This document shows, in pieces, positions 1 through 14,000 of a stretch of 64,000 bases of DNA. The stretch lies in contig KE546980.1 in NCBI GenBank assembly GCA_000442125.1, forward strand, positions 1,116,001 through 1,180,000, given 5' to 3'. Within the stretch, counting starts at the first letter, position 1, and each line of letters begins with the position of its first letter. The notes under the pieces are model-generated. The model was not told where the DNA came from and did not search any database. It saw only the letters and a list, made by a program, of their open reading frames with translations. This DNA comes from Opeltia flavorubescens. Lineage: Eukaryota; Ascomycota; Lecanoromycetes; Teloschistales; Teloschistaceae. The translations under genes and the position numbers were made by a program.

Positions 1-2
1 TG

Positions 3-47
3 GATATCGACGTGACGGAGGTTGTTGTGGATCGCGTCTCGTATTGA
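3..47 (+). CDS. Possible 3' end of a gene cut by the window edge
   Basis: Fifteen codons in frame 3 end in TGA at 45-47 and read like an acidic/valine-rich protein C-terminus (DIDVTEVVVDRVSY). Nothing upstream is visible, so no family can be named. A run this short could occur by chance. Confidence 0.2.
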   Translation, partial: DIDVTEVVVDRVSY

Positions 48-494
48 GTGGTGGCTTACGCTTCCTTTCTTCATTTTCAGAGCGCTGGGATGCCATAATT
101 TCGCGTCCAGCAGTGATTTAAGCCTTTACATCATGCTGTAATGATACTGCTATATTTGCAGCCAGCGCGAAGTGAATGAACTGGTACATAGATCTGACCG
201 TATCGACACAATCTGAGCCTAGCCTTTTTAGGAATGCGCCATTCGCGTCATCGTTCCTCACGTTTCTCCAACCCAATACTTAAGAGTCCCAACTTTTTAT
301 TTACCACTGTAGAATCTTCGTCTCGTCATTCATCAATGAATTGAGCTTTGATCCACTCGTTGGATACTCTCAGCCTTGGCAATTACTAATACTACGTGAA
401 TTTATTGACCTATCTGGTCAAGCAATGATATTTTTCCCTAGCACTTTACGGCACCCTCATTTCTCAAAATCCTCCTGACGTATCTAGCTTGAAT
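48..494. other. Host DNA left of the retrotransposon block, no gene seen
   Basis: Normal base composition and no convincing open frame on either strand. It lies between a possible gene end and the apparent lost tail of the SAT4-type gene. Confidence 0.5.
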
Positions 495-582
495 CTATTC
501 TGTCTCGGTTTCAGTATCGAATGCAAAGATGTCCTGAAGTCTTGTTTTTTTGAGAACCAAGCTTGCCGATTTCGTCCACAGT
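495..582 (-). pseudogene. Apparent severed C-terminal tail of the SAT4-type membrane protein gene
   Basis: When the retrotransposon block and one copy of its ACAGT duplication are removed, the host flanks join cleanly. The minus strand then gives an open frame of about 48 codons running from 17,002 across the junction to TAG at 495-497, ending in an acidic tail (DIFAFDTETETE). The upstream side of this frame is joined through a plausible 93-base intron (17,003-17,095, GTAAGC...TTTAG) in matching phase. The weak point is that the frame is shifted by one relative to the conserved part of the SAT4 gene in exon 3. Either a small intron or indel was missed, or the frame is coincidental. The plus strand of the joined site also has a short open frame. 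Confidence 0.4.
578..582. repeat. Target-site duplication, left copy (ACAGT)
   Basis: ACAGT directly precedes the left LTR of the first retrotransposon. The partner is an exact ACAGT at 16,940-16,944, now beyond the second element. This is the outermost duplication of the nested insertion. Confidence 0.85.
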
Positions 583-710
583 TGAAAGGCTCTAGGCACT
601 TTGGTATAATTATGACTATATAAGATACTAAGTTTCTAAACTGCTAACTAGATATAATAATATAGCGCTAAGCTACTAGGCTTATAATATATTATATAGT
701 AAACGCAATA
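583..710 (-). repeat. LTR of retrotransposon 1 (left copy, functional 3' side)
   Basis: This 128-base repeat matches 7,600-7,727 end to end, apart from transition-type differences. It begins with TG, and its end corresponds to an original CA. It sits directly after the ACAGT duplication. Confidence 0.85.
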
Positions 711-3700
711 GTTACCTCTAACAAAAAAATACTTTTACCTTAAAAGATATTATAGAACGAATAAATAAATACCTTATTCTTCGGATATCTTATTCTATAA
801 TATAAATACCGGACACGCTACTCTACTAGTACTAGATATTAGATATCTTATTCTACTATACTATTAGTATAGTATTTTATTTTATTACTATAGTATTATA
901 TTACTACCGTATATCTAGCGGTAGATTTCTATCGATTATCTATTTATTATATTTTATACTAAGATTTTAATAGCGTACTAGATATTAAATAAATATACTA
1001 CTACCTCGACGGCGTTAATTATATTATTAAAGTAGTTATTTAGGTTACCGGTTTACTTATTTATCGATAGTAAAAATTAGAATTTCTAAATTCTAGCGAT
1101 TATATAAGTCGCTAATAGGTAGCTATATAGATTCGAGGTAGGTAATAGATATTATAGGGTATAACTAGCTTATTAAAGCTAGAAATTATAATTTATAAAC
1201 AAATTAATTAACGCGTTTAATAACTTTAAATAGCCTAGTAAACTATTATTTAATCTTATAATTTCTATTCTTTAATTCTAGTATAATATAGTCTTTATAT
1301 AAATAAAAACTAATCTAATTATCAATTTAGAAGAATATTAATAAATATTTAATATTATACTACCGCTTTATTATTATTGCTATTAGTATTATAATATTTT
1401 TAATATTTATATAAATAAATAAATACGGTATAGAATTAATAAATACAATAGGGTATATATATCTAGAATAATTTAAGTAAAAGTATTTATTACTTATTAA
1501 AACGGTAGCAGCCGTTATAAAAATAGGTTAAATAATAGATAAAGCCGATTTGGTTTTTATAATAGGAATAGGATATTCTATAATAAAAAGCTAACTATTT
1601 AAAAATAAAATTAAAAGGTTAATATTTATTCGAATAAAATTAAATACTTCTTTAATCTTTCGTTTATATAATATCTATATTAATATAAAACCGATAATCC
1701 TATTTATACTATTATTTAAGGTAGTAGAAAGCTATACTAGTATAGTTAACTATTATTAATAATTATTAAATATCGCTAGAAGGTATTATAGGGCGATTTC
1801 AATAGTTTAATTAATTTATTTAGATATATTATCTACTAAAGGATACTATATTATAGTAAATATAAACCTAATATTAAGTCGTTTTAGAATTATAGACTAT
1901 AATTACCTAATAAACTTTAGATTTCTATCGGAAATAATAGCTTATAAAATTCCCTAATTAATAAAATATAGATAATCTATTAACGTAATAGTCTATTACG
2001 CTTTTATTTAGTTAATTATACTAGATATAATAGTAATACCCTTTAAGAATTTATTTATAACCGTTAAAGTATAATTAAAACGGTCTAGTATTAATATTAG
2101 TAGTACTAGAATAAAATTTAATAAAATAGTATTAAACGGCTATAAAGGGCTAATAATAGATTATAATAATTTAAACGGATAATACCTTAAAATTCGCTAT
2201 ATTTAATAATCCGGATAGTATACTATATACTCCTTTAGCTTCTTTACTAGGTTAAATAGATAAAAACTTTATATAACCCGTTTATAGATTTGTATAAAAC
2301 CTAAATAGCTATATTAATTATAAACCGCTTAAAATATTTCTTATTTAATTATACCTAAAAGAATAACTAGGCGGCGACTTAATTACCTATTATTAAAATA
2401 AAGAAATCGTTAATATAGTATAAATAATAATATAGCTATATTTTCTACTAGTTAATTATTATCCTATAATAACTCCAATAATCTAGTATATTAACGATCC
2501 TCGTTATATATCTATTATATTTTAATTCTAAACTCTATTAAAAGCTCGATTATAGCTATAGGATATACTAGTTCTTCCTCTATATTAGTATAAAGAAGCG
2601 TACTATATATAAAATACCGTTTAATTTTAGTAATAGTAAAAGACGCTTTTATAGCTATAACTAGAAGCCGTAATAAAGCGTCTAGTATAATATTCGATTT
2701 TTTTAGCTTATAATATATATCCAGCCGAAATTATAAAAAGTACTCCAAGGACCTAATATAATATAGGTTTAGCCGTATAATAGATATAATATTTAAACTA
2801 CTCTATTTTACTATATCGATAATAGCTTAATAATCTATATAAATAATAATATAATAATATAACGCTTTAATTAAATATTAAAACTTTTTAACAACCTATA
2901 CTAGTATAACTACCTTAAACTTTATTAACTAATAATACGCTTTTACTAGAATAAGCAGTTTAGATAAAAATAAAATCGGTTGAATAGATTTTTATTTAAG
3001 CGTTCTATTAGCTACTATATCTCTATTTTAATTATCTTTAATATAATACGTATAAACGCTAAAATTAAATTCTAAACTAGTATTTATATCGATATATAGT
3101 AACCTTAAAGAATTAAAATAAATTAAAATTTTTAATTTAGTAAAAAACTTTTAAAGTAATTTAAACGCTTTAATTTCTTTTATTATTAGATTTATAACTC
3201 TAGTTTTTACCGCTTCTTTTTTACGTATATTACCCGTAACGCTGGTTCTATTATATAAAATTTAATTTAGCTTTACCTTCTATTACTATAACGGTTTTAT
3301 AACGCTAGAATAATATAGAATATACTACCTTAGGTAGCCTATAAGTCCTAGGTAATACTTAAACTAACGTAGAGTTCGAGAAAAAACTAGTTATACTATA
3401 ACTTTTAGCTTATTAACGTCCGTTACTAGATTTAAAATATTTATATATTATTTAAACAGTTATATTAAAGAGTATATTAGAAACGATTTCTTTAGATTAA
3501 AATAGATATTAAAATAAAATAATTCACTAAATATAGTATCTAGATAGACTAGGTATTCTTCTAAAGTTAAAGAAAAAATAATAATATTATTAATATACAT
3601 CCTAGCGTAAGTACGATATTTTTATAAAATACAATTAATAGTTCTCTATATATACGCTAGGGAATTCCAGTAGTCTATTAATATATAGTTAAAAGTCTTT

Positions 3701-6700
3701 TATTTCTTATAATTTACTATTATAAAGCGGTAATAATAATTTTATTAAATTAAGAATTAATAAAAAAACGAAGTATAGTCTATAATCGAAATAAAGCGGT
3801 ATTCTATTATTTTAGCTAGAATATCTATTTAGATAGAGATTAAATAAATATTAAAAACTATAATTTTATTTAAAGCTCGAATATTAACGATAATTTTATT
3901 TTTAGTATTATCTAGCGTATTTTTTCAAACTATAAAATAAAGGAAACTAAATAAAGTATACAATTTTATTTATTCGAGCCGGCTTTATTTATATAGCTTA
4001 TTAAATATTTTATCGATTAGCTAGCGGTTTCTAAATTTTAAAGTATAGATATATATTTACCTAAATTTATAGATATATTTCTAGTTATCTATTAGTAGAA
4101 TTTCTATATATTTATTTTTTAGTATATTTATTTATTAATTAGTATCTATTTATAATAAAGTAAACTTTATAGTAATCTATTCTACTTTATTTATTATAAA
4201 TAGGTTACTATATATTATAATACTATTAGATAAATATATCTTTTTTTTAGAATAATCTAAAGATAGACTTATTAATATAGTATTTATTATTTTACTAGAC
4301 GTAGTATATATTTATATTATTAATAGCGACGCTTCTATAGTATAATTAATTATAGTACTATATATAATAATTTGAACGGTAGCTATAGCTATAAATAAGC
4401 CTTTAAATATTAATCTTTTCTATATATTCCGTTTACTTTTTATTACTAGAGGCTCGTTTTTTTATAATATAGTAAAGTACCCGCTAATATTATTATTATT
4501 AATAGTTCTAAATTTTATAAATTTTAAAAGGGTTATAAATAGAGTAAATAAGTTTTAAATAACTATACGTATTATTATACTATTAATAATTAAAATAAAT
4601 AAGGTTACTACTTAATTTATTAGCTTAAATAAGAAATTACGATCTAGTAGATCTAATAACGTCTTTTTAAACCCTACTATTTCAATAATAGCACGATATT
4701 AAGCTAGAATAATTATTTTATCTTTAGTAAAAACCGTATACTTAATTTTATTTTAATAAATAATTTAAAGTTTAATTCTAAAGTTTAAATTTTATATTAA
4801 AACTACTTTTTTATTTAGTAGATCTAGTACCTAATTTTTAAAGTAGATAATATTAGATTTTAGTAAAACGTTAGCCTCTAGCTTATTAATAATATAAACT
4901 TCTTATAAGAAATATATAATATATTTATTAGTCGTTGGGAAGTAAAAATCTATTTTAGCGAACTAGTTAATATTATAGAGCTTTTATTTAATACCTCGAA
5001 TACGTATATATATTAGTATAGTAGAAATTATAATTATTAGGCTATATTATAATAGAAATTATCGATTAATAAGTAATATACTATATTCTAAATCTATATA
5101 TACTATAATTATCTTATTAGCTGGGCTATTAATAATTACTTAAATCTTTGCGTACTAGTAGTTATAATAGCTATATCCTAGCTTATAGTTACTGAAGGGC
5201 GTTTATAAAATAACAATCAGTAGTATTCTTATAAAAGCTTAATTCTTACGTTTTAATCTATTTATTATTTATAATAATTAAAGATTAGCTTATTCTAATA
5301 GCTTATATTATTTTAATAGTATATTCTATCTTAATAGTATATCTTATTCTGCTAGCGCTTTAATAACTACTAGGGGTATTTATATAATATCCTTTATACT
5401 AGTATAAAGGACTATATAATAGTTTTTTTTATATTTATAGTATTTAGTATTTAATATAAAGTATTATTTATAGTTATTATAAATATATAGTTTAATTGGC
5501 TATTTTAAAGGAGGTATTATAAAATTAACTATTTATATATTATTAATTAGTCTATAAAAGCCGATTTTTTATACCTCCGGCTCGTTATTTAATAGCGGGT
5601 GTTTATCCTAATTATTAAATAGCGTTCTATAATAATATTCGGGGTTATACCCTTAGAATATATTAGATTATAAATTAGATTCTAGCTATTCGTTTTCTTA
5701 ATTTTTATTAATATAATAAGCGCGTTTTATTTTATTTTTCCCTTTATAGATAAACTTTTCTGGTTATTTAGTTTTATTACTAGATCTAAACCGGGGTTTA
5801 TTTAGTTTATCCCGTTAAAATATAATAACGGTTGTATCGCGTTATTTCTATTTAATTGGTTTATTAGATCTATCCTATATTTAACGGCGGGGGTATTTCT
5901 ATTATTAGTTCGACGGCGTACTAACCGATAAGCTGTCCGATAAAGAATATAGAGTAAAAGAATATTTCTATTATAGCTTACTAAATTCTTTATTATTTTT
6001 TATAAAAAATTAATACAAATTAAACTAATTCGACTTTACTGCTTATATATATTTGAAAAAACTATTTATTATAGTATCCGCCGTAAATTATACTAGTAGT
6101 ATTTATAATTAAATATTTATATAGTTATATACTATTATAACTTATACTGCTTTAATTATAGCGGTATTAATATTTTTACCGTTTAGAATAATCTATTAGA
6201 TATACTTTTTAGGATTTTTTCTAGCTTAAATATCCTATACTATATACCGCAACGCTTTTAGTTTAAATAATATAACGCTAGGTATTTTATAAAACCTAGC
6301 TTTTAATTCCTTATACTATAGTTTAATACCTATTTATAAACCCGCTTTTATAATATTAAATAATTCTTTTATATATTATTATTTAGCTTTTCCTAGTAAA
6401 TATTAATTAAGATTCTTTATTATAATAATAGCCTTATTACTAATAACTTTTATATATAAGCGGCTAGTAAAAAAAAATATATTATAATAAACAGTCTTTT
6501 TATTTTATAATTCCACGGGCTTATTAATATTATTATCTAGTTTAAAATATCTAAAATTTTATACCTTAAAACGATTATTTAGATTAAATATAACCTATAC
6601 TAATAGTTATAATATCTAGTTTTAGTAGCGGAAAATATCTAATAGCTATTAGAACTGATTATTTATAAAGTTTACTACTATAATTAAATCTATACCCGCT

Positions 6701-7599
6701 TTTATAGTAGAATTAACCGTTTAATTTATAGTTCTAGCTGCTTTAGCAACCTTAACTACGTTATTCGCTGTTTTTCTTAGACCTAGTAGTATAGTATTTA
6801 TAAAAAAAAAAGTATTAAATTCCGAATTAGTATATTCTATTAATAGTATAATATATTCCTATCTAGAACGTTCTAAAAAAGTAATAAAGCTAATACCGGT
6901 GCCTAAATTAATCTGGGAGAATATATTTACTAGGCTAGTAGCTAGTAAAATTTAGAATTACTTAAATTATCTAGATAATAATTATTTAAATTATTTAAGA
7001 GTTTTTCGAAATAAAGATTTATCAACGGCCTATTCTTTTAGATAGAGTTATTAGATAGCTATTTAGCTAGTAGAGATACCTTTAATAGAGCTAATAAAAG
7101 ATTATAAAAAATAAAAAATTATTTTAATAATCGATTTAATTAAAGCTTTTATAGGTTTATTAATTAAGCTCCTATATTAATAGCTAGTCTTAATAAAATC
7201 CTATAACTAAAATACTAGTATAATCAACGACTANTTAGGCTAGAAATCTAGAATAAAAGGAACGTTAAATAAATTATTTAATATACTATAAAAGTAATAT
7301 TAAATAATCTAGCTAGTATACTATAAAAATAGGCGAATAGCTTATATAAACGAAAATATTAAAGGTATAGCGGAAATAAATAAATAGATATTTTATATAC
7401 TAAATATTCTATACTCTAATAATAATAATTAGAGGACGGTTTATATAATAAATAACTTTATATAATATAAAAAGCTTATAAATTAATAAAACTAATAAAC
7501 CCGATTTTTATTTAAAAATTTAAGCGTTAATAATTATTAAATACTAAAGAGGATTCGAAGGTATTAAACTATAGATAGTAATAATTAATTACTATCAAT

Positions 7600-7727
7600 T
7601 AAAAAGCTCTAGATACTTTAGTATAATTATAACTATATAAAATACTAAGTTTCTAAACTACTAACTAGATATAATAATATAACGTCAAGCTATTAGGCTT
7701 ATAATATATTATATAGCAAGCGCAATA
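7600..7727 (-). repeat. LTR of retrotransposon 1 (right copy, functional 5' side)
   Basis: This is the partner of 583-710 with the same length. Its last base also forms part of the target-site duplication of element 2. Confidence 0.85.
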
Positions 7728-7731
7728 ATAG
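7727..7731. repeat. Target-site duplication of retrotransposon 2, left copy
   Basis: AATAG lies immediately left of the second element and pairs with AACAG at 16,939-16,943, differing by one C-to-T transition. It overlaps the end of element 1 and the remains of that element's own right duplication, which fixes the order of the two insertions. Confidence 0.8.
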
Positions 7732-8028
7732 TATAATATACTAGATATAATTAAACCAATTTAAAAGCGTGAATTATTATAAAAGAACTGCTTATAGCGT
7801 ATATATTCAAATATATTAAAAAACTAACTTTTATTTTTTAATAGAAAGTAAAGGGGATCGCTATATATTTAAAAATATATTTATTTTATACTAGATAGTA
7901 ATTATTTAAGTAACCCCGTTTAGCTTTTTTAAAAGACCCGCTGTATTAATAACTTAATATATTATTTTTATTATATAATTTCTATCTAGGGTCTAAATAT
8001 TAACTATTTCTATAGCTTAATAGTAATA
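7732..8028 (-). repeat. LTR of retrotransposon 2 (left copy)
   Basis: This 297-base repeat pairs with 16,642-16,938. It is fully AT-shifted by RIP-like change along its whole length. Confidence 0.88.
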
Positions 8029-11000
8029 ATTGCCTCTCTTTTTAAAATACTATCCTTAATATCGAGGTTTAGAAATATTTTAAGCTATCTAGAATATATA
8101 AATAAATATTTATTAAAAACCGTCTAAAATCTAGTAGAAAAAAAAAAAAAAAGAGTTATTTATAATAATACTATTAACTGTAGAAATAGTTACTAATTAT
8201 TAATTTCTATTATTTTTCTACTATTAAAATTCCGCTGAGGGCTCGCTAAAAATTTACGGCGTTATATATATTTTTATAGATAGAAAAAGGGTAGGAAAAT
8301 ATTATATTATTATTATAATTAAAAAGGTCGAAAATTTTTTTTTAATTAATATATAAACTTTACTCTAATATAATATAGAAGAAGCTGGTAATTATACTAA
8401 TAGATAAATATAGGCTTTTATAAAAATCTTTTTTTTTTTTTTTTTTTATTAGTTATCGTAGGTATTATAATATCTAATAGTTTATCTAGTAGTAATAAAT
8501 CTATTAATAGCGAAGCTTTTAGAGATATTAATAATAAGTTTCCTTTATTTTTATATTTACTTCTCGATAGATAGAATTTTTATATAATAATTTTAAATTT
8601 AAATAATTATTTAAATTACGAATCTAATCTAGTATAAGGCTTTTATTATATAATTATTACTTCCGCGTGTTATTAGAAGCTATATTTTTTAATAATAAAA
8701 TTCTATATATATTATATTAAAAGGAGTATACAGGGCCTTTATATTATATATACTACTAAAATTATAAAAATACTTGAGATTATTTAATAGTAAGTTTACT
8801 AATATATTAATTATTTTATATTAATTCTATTTAAATTCCTTATTTTATATAGCTAATAATATAGAAATATTTTAAACGTATTTAAAAATATTTAAATATT
8901 ATCTAAAGATAGAATTCTATACCCTCTATAAATAAAAAGCTAGTAAAAATAGCTTAGAATTTTTAGATTTATAATTAAAGCGTAAATTTAATTAGTAGTT
9001 AAACTAATTTATTATTAATTTATAATAATAAGTTTTTACGCGAAATTTATTAGAATTTTATTAAATAAAAAGATTTTTATTAGAAAATCCGTAATTTCGA
9101 GTAATAAATACGCGAGTTAAAGCGGGAGAATAGTATATTATATATAGGTCGTTAATTATTTATATCTATAGAAGTTTATTATCTTTTCTATTTAAATTTA
9201 AATTTATTTTCTTACAGCCGAGATTTATTTATAGATTAAGATAAAAATCTTTTTTTAGATTTTTTAATAAAAAAAGCTTTATCCTAAAATTTCGAATAAT
9301 TTAATAATAGACTTTAGAAGCTTTTATAAAATTAGAAATCCTATAAATAAACTCGCGTATTTAGTTTTATTCGTTCTAATAATTTTTATATAGTAAGTAT
9401 TCTTTTAGAAGAAGAGAAGGTCTATTTAAATAACGTAGATAGGAGGAATAAAAAGGGAGAAGAAAAGTCCGAATTTATAATATTTAATAGCGATAAGGAT
9501 AAACCTTTATTATATTATAATAAATTATTATTAAATTTTTTATTTTTAACTTATTTATTATTAATTTATAGTTAGTATAATAAGATTTTATTATTAAATT
9601 TTAGTTAATTATTTTTAGACGGAGTATCTTCTATAATAGAAGCGGTATTTAATAGTTAGGAACTTGGCTAATAAAATTTAATACGGTTTTTATTACCTTT
9701 TATATAATTTTTAATAGTAGTTTATCTAGATTTAATATTAGTTAATTTTTTTATTAAATTTATTATTAGGCTTATATTAGAGCCTTTAATATTACCTTAT
9801 ATATTTTTAAAAATCAACCTTTTTAATAACTTCGTTTTAAACTAGTCGGTAGTTAAATAGTATAAGACGGTAGCCCGCTATATTATTTAGTTCCGGCGAG
9901 AATCTCGTCCAGATTTAGGATAATAGTCGGTTTTTAGTAACGATTTAAAAAGAATTTTAAATAGTAGCTAGATTAATTAAAAATAGTCTATTTTTATAAA
10001 AGGGCCGGCTAGTCTATTAAATTTAGTATATTTATATTTATTGTATTAAATTCTATTATTCTTTATTAACTTCTTTTAGCGGTCGCGAGACCCGGCCTTA
10101 TTAAGGCCCCTAGAGTTAAATATTAGAGCGCCGATTATTATAGGTCGTTTTTTATTATTTATTTAGTTAAATAACCCGTTAAAGCTAAAAGCGACTTTAA
10201 ATTAAATAGGGGAATAGAAGCGATAGCTGCGCCGGCGAGTGGAGAAAGTACGGCGGAGAGCGGCTAATCTAGGGGTACGATTTAGAAAGGGGTGGATATA
10301 GATTTATAATTTATTTTAATATTATAAATTATAGATTTATATTCTATTTTATTATTTTTAAATTGGTTTAAAATACGTAAAAATTGGTATAATAATAGAA
10401 AACGGCTTTAATTATAGTATTTTAAAAAAGAGAAAAACGAATTAAATAATATCTTTAAAAAGAAAGGAACGAATTAAATAATATTTCTTTGATCGAATAA
10501 TACCGCTTTAATTATTAGTTTTTTTAAATCCTTAACGCTAATAATATTTTTATAATTATTAATTCTTCTTTATATTAAACTAGTAGTAAACTATTAATAG
10601 AAATATTAACGAAAGAAATTATTAATAAAAATATTAACGAAGAGAATTATTGATAGAAATATTAATAAAGGAAATTAGAGGAGGATATATATAATAAAAA
10701 AAAAGGAGCCTTCGGTATAAAATTTTTATTTTTTAAGCTATTTATTACGTTAATAGAATAGATTTATTTAGTATTATAAAAAAGGCTTTAAAGCCTTTAA
10801 ACTTCGAAAATATCTAAGACTTCTAAAATATCGAAGATTTTTAAAAGAAATATTATTTTTTATTACCGCGTAGCTATTAATAAAATCGTTAATAAAGTTT
10901 TATTAGTTAATAAAGCTAATATAAGAAGATAAACCGAGAGCTTATTAATATAAAAAAGCGCGGTAAATTATAGAATAAAGGAGTATAGCGAGTTGTAGAA

Positions 11001-14000
11001 TAAAAAAGTATAGCGAGTTATAGAATAAAAAAGTATAGTAAGTTGTAGAATAATATATAAAAATATAATATAAAAAGACTGGATAGAATATAGCTACTAG
11101 TAAGTATTTATTTTATTAAATAGGCTCGAATTTTAGTTTAATAAATTTAATTTACTATTTTAAATTCGCTTTTAATTTATATTTAATAAGTTTTTTTTAA
11201 ATAAATTAATTAGCTTTTAAAAATTTAATATAAATTTCGTTATTTACGTTATTTTTTCCTATACTTATTTTCAAATAGAAATAATATTATTTAGGCCTGT
11301 AAAAGGCCCGCTAAGAGCTTTAAAAAAAATAATAGCTAATATAATTAAAATATTCAGCTTTTTTTTCTATATTTCTTCGGCGGTTTTTTATAGCTTTAAT
11401 TAAATTTTTTTACTAGATCCTTGATATTTACTAGATTTAATTTTAATTATTATAAATTATACTCCTTTAACTAACCTACCTAGTTAATTAAATACTATTC
11501 CGCCTTACTTTTAAATCCTTTAATACGTTTATTTAAAATTACCTCTATTTTTTACTTTAGCTTATTATCTATAAGCTCTAGAAGTAAATATTAAAGAATC
11601 TTTTATTCTTTTTTCTACTAATATTTTTCTAGTAAAAAAATATAAAAGACGTTATAAATACGCGAATTAGGCGGTAATAAAAGTTTATACGCTTAAAAAT
11701 TAATATATTTTTTAATATAATATAGTCCGGTATAATAATAAACGAGCTTTTTAAACGGCTTTTTTAGTTTTAAATTCTTTAATAATAGGAATATTATATC
11801 GTTTAGACTAAACTTTATATTTATATAAAAACAATTATAGTATTTCGCCTGTTTTTTTTATATTTTTTATTATTTTTAGCTTAGCTTTTTATATAATTCT
11901 ATTAGTTTTTTTATATATTTCTTTACTGCTGGTATACTAGCTTTATAGACCTTCTTTTTAGAAACGTTATCTGTAATATTGAATTCTAGGTCCGGGTATA
12001 TTCTAGTTATTAAAAAAAATAGTATTTTACTAGTAGTAGAGTGGATACTATTATTATATATAAATTTTATAATAGGAAAAATNTTCGCTTAATTAAATTA
12101 CTCCTCGTTTAAATAAATTTAAAAATAGTATTTTAGTAATTAGTTTTAATATTCCGTCTAACTATTTATTTATAAATAGAAAGTAGTATTTAGCTTTTTT
12201 TTTATTTTTAAACGGTAGTAGATTTTAGACTAGAATTTATTTGTAAATAACGAGTTTTTATTATTAATAATATTTTTCGGAGTAATCCTTTTATAAATTA
12301 TTATTTTAAAAAATAGGTCTATAAATTTTATTATATTAATTATTTTTATATATAGAATATATATAGCTATTTTTAAATACCGGTCTACTATTATTAATAC
12401 GGTATTAGTTATATTTATATAGTATTTCGACGGTAATAATCCCGTTATAAAATCTAAGGTAATTTTTTGGTGTGGACCGTTAGGAATAGAAAGGGACTGC
12501 AGCTTACTATACGGCTTATACCGGTGTATTTTTATATATTAATAAATATTATATATTTATATATATTTCTTGACCTTTTTATTTAAATTAAATTATTAAT
12601 ATTAGTAATAAAGCAGCTTTATTATTCGTTTCGCTCTAAAATATTTAATTAAAGGGTTATTATAACGCTTTATTATAAATTTTATATAAACGGCGGAGTC
12701 TTTTAAAATATATAGAAATTTATAAAATAATAACTCGCTTTTTATTTTTAAGCTTTATAATCCGGCTTTTATATATTTAGAATTCTTTTTATAAGCGCTT
12801 TTAATATTATATTTTCTAATAATAATAAAATTATTATCCCGTTAAAGCTATAAAATTATTTTTTTTATACTTATTAAGCTATCGTTATAAACCGTTTTAC
12901 TAGAAATAATATCTTTTATTATCTAGCGTAGGACGTGCTATTTATAATTAATTATCCTAATAATAGAATTTATTATATTTTCCCTATTAAAAGGTAGATT
13001 TCTTTTTTAAAAATCCTTAGCGAGGCCTTTATAGGGCGTTATCGGCGCTAATATACCATAAAATTTTTAAACCGGCAGGTTACTACTAAATCTTTTAAAG
13101 ATATTAACTCCTAATAAAAATTTTCTAAATTTTCTTTTATATTTTTTATATAAGTATATTATTTTTATTTTTTTTACCGCCGCCGGTATAAATAATATAT
13201 TATTAATAAAAAATAGCTTTTATTATAATATAAATATTATCGTTAAAGCTTTAGAATTAACTCCCTAATAATCTAGCCTTTTTAATAAAAGATCCGTTAG
13301 ATTCGATTTTCTAGTTTAATAGAAGATCTCGAAATTTATAACTACTAATTTTATAATCTAGTACCGTTATCTATTATTAAATTATTTAATACGTATAAAT
13401 TCTTTTAAATTATTATAATCTAATTATATTTTAATAATATATTAGACTTTTTTAAAATAATATTACTATTATTTAAAGATTTTAATAATAGCAAGCAGCT
13501 TTTAATTATAGATTTTATAATTTTATTCGGCCGTTATTATTTTCTTTAATTAAAAGGCTATTAAGTAATAGATACTATTATTATTTAGTTAAATTATAAT
13601 ACTAGAAATACCGAAATCTAAAAGATTTATTTCGATCCGGATTTTATATACTAGATCGAAATACTTTAATAATAATATTATAATAAAAGCCTTTTTTAAT
13701 TTTTTAAAGGCTTTTTAAATAGTATCGTTCTATTTTAATAGTTTTAGTTTTTTATTATTTTTTATACCGACTAATAAGTTAGTTATAAACGCCGTAATCT
13801 TTAAATAATATTTAATAAATCGCTAATAGAAATTCGTTAAATTTAAAAATATTTAAATATCTTTATACGATTTTAGAATAGGCTAATCCTAGATTATATT
13901 TATTTTTTCGAAATTTATTTCTACTTCTCCGGATAATATAATATATTCTAGGAATTCCAGCTGTTTAATATTAAATACGTATTTCTTTAGATTTAGGAAT

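Larger units (their letters stand above)
583..7727 (-). mobile_element. Ty3/Gypsy-type LTR retrotransposon 1, RIP-mutated fossil
   Basis: A 7.1-kb element has two 128-base LTRs (583-710 and 7,600-7,727). The coding direction is minus. A reverse-transcriptase YxDD region can be recognised near 3.5-3.6 kb, and an integrase core near 1.8-2.1 kb. Reverse transcriptase before integrase is the Ty3/Gypsy order. The element is thoroughly broken, with stops throughout every frame and a very high TpA content, as RIP produces. RIP hides its age, because LTR divergence no longer measures time. It is older than element 2, which inserted at its right edge. Confidence 0.85.

Noticed and set aside
7560-7600. 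tRNA-like TTCGAA segment next to the LTR of element 1
   Set aside because: Only a few bases resemble a T-arm, the strand orientation is wrong for a primer-binding site, and heavy mutation makes any match unreliable.
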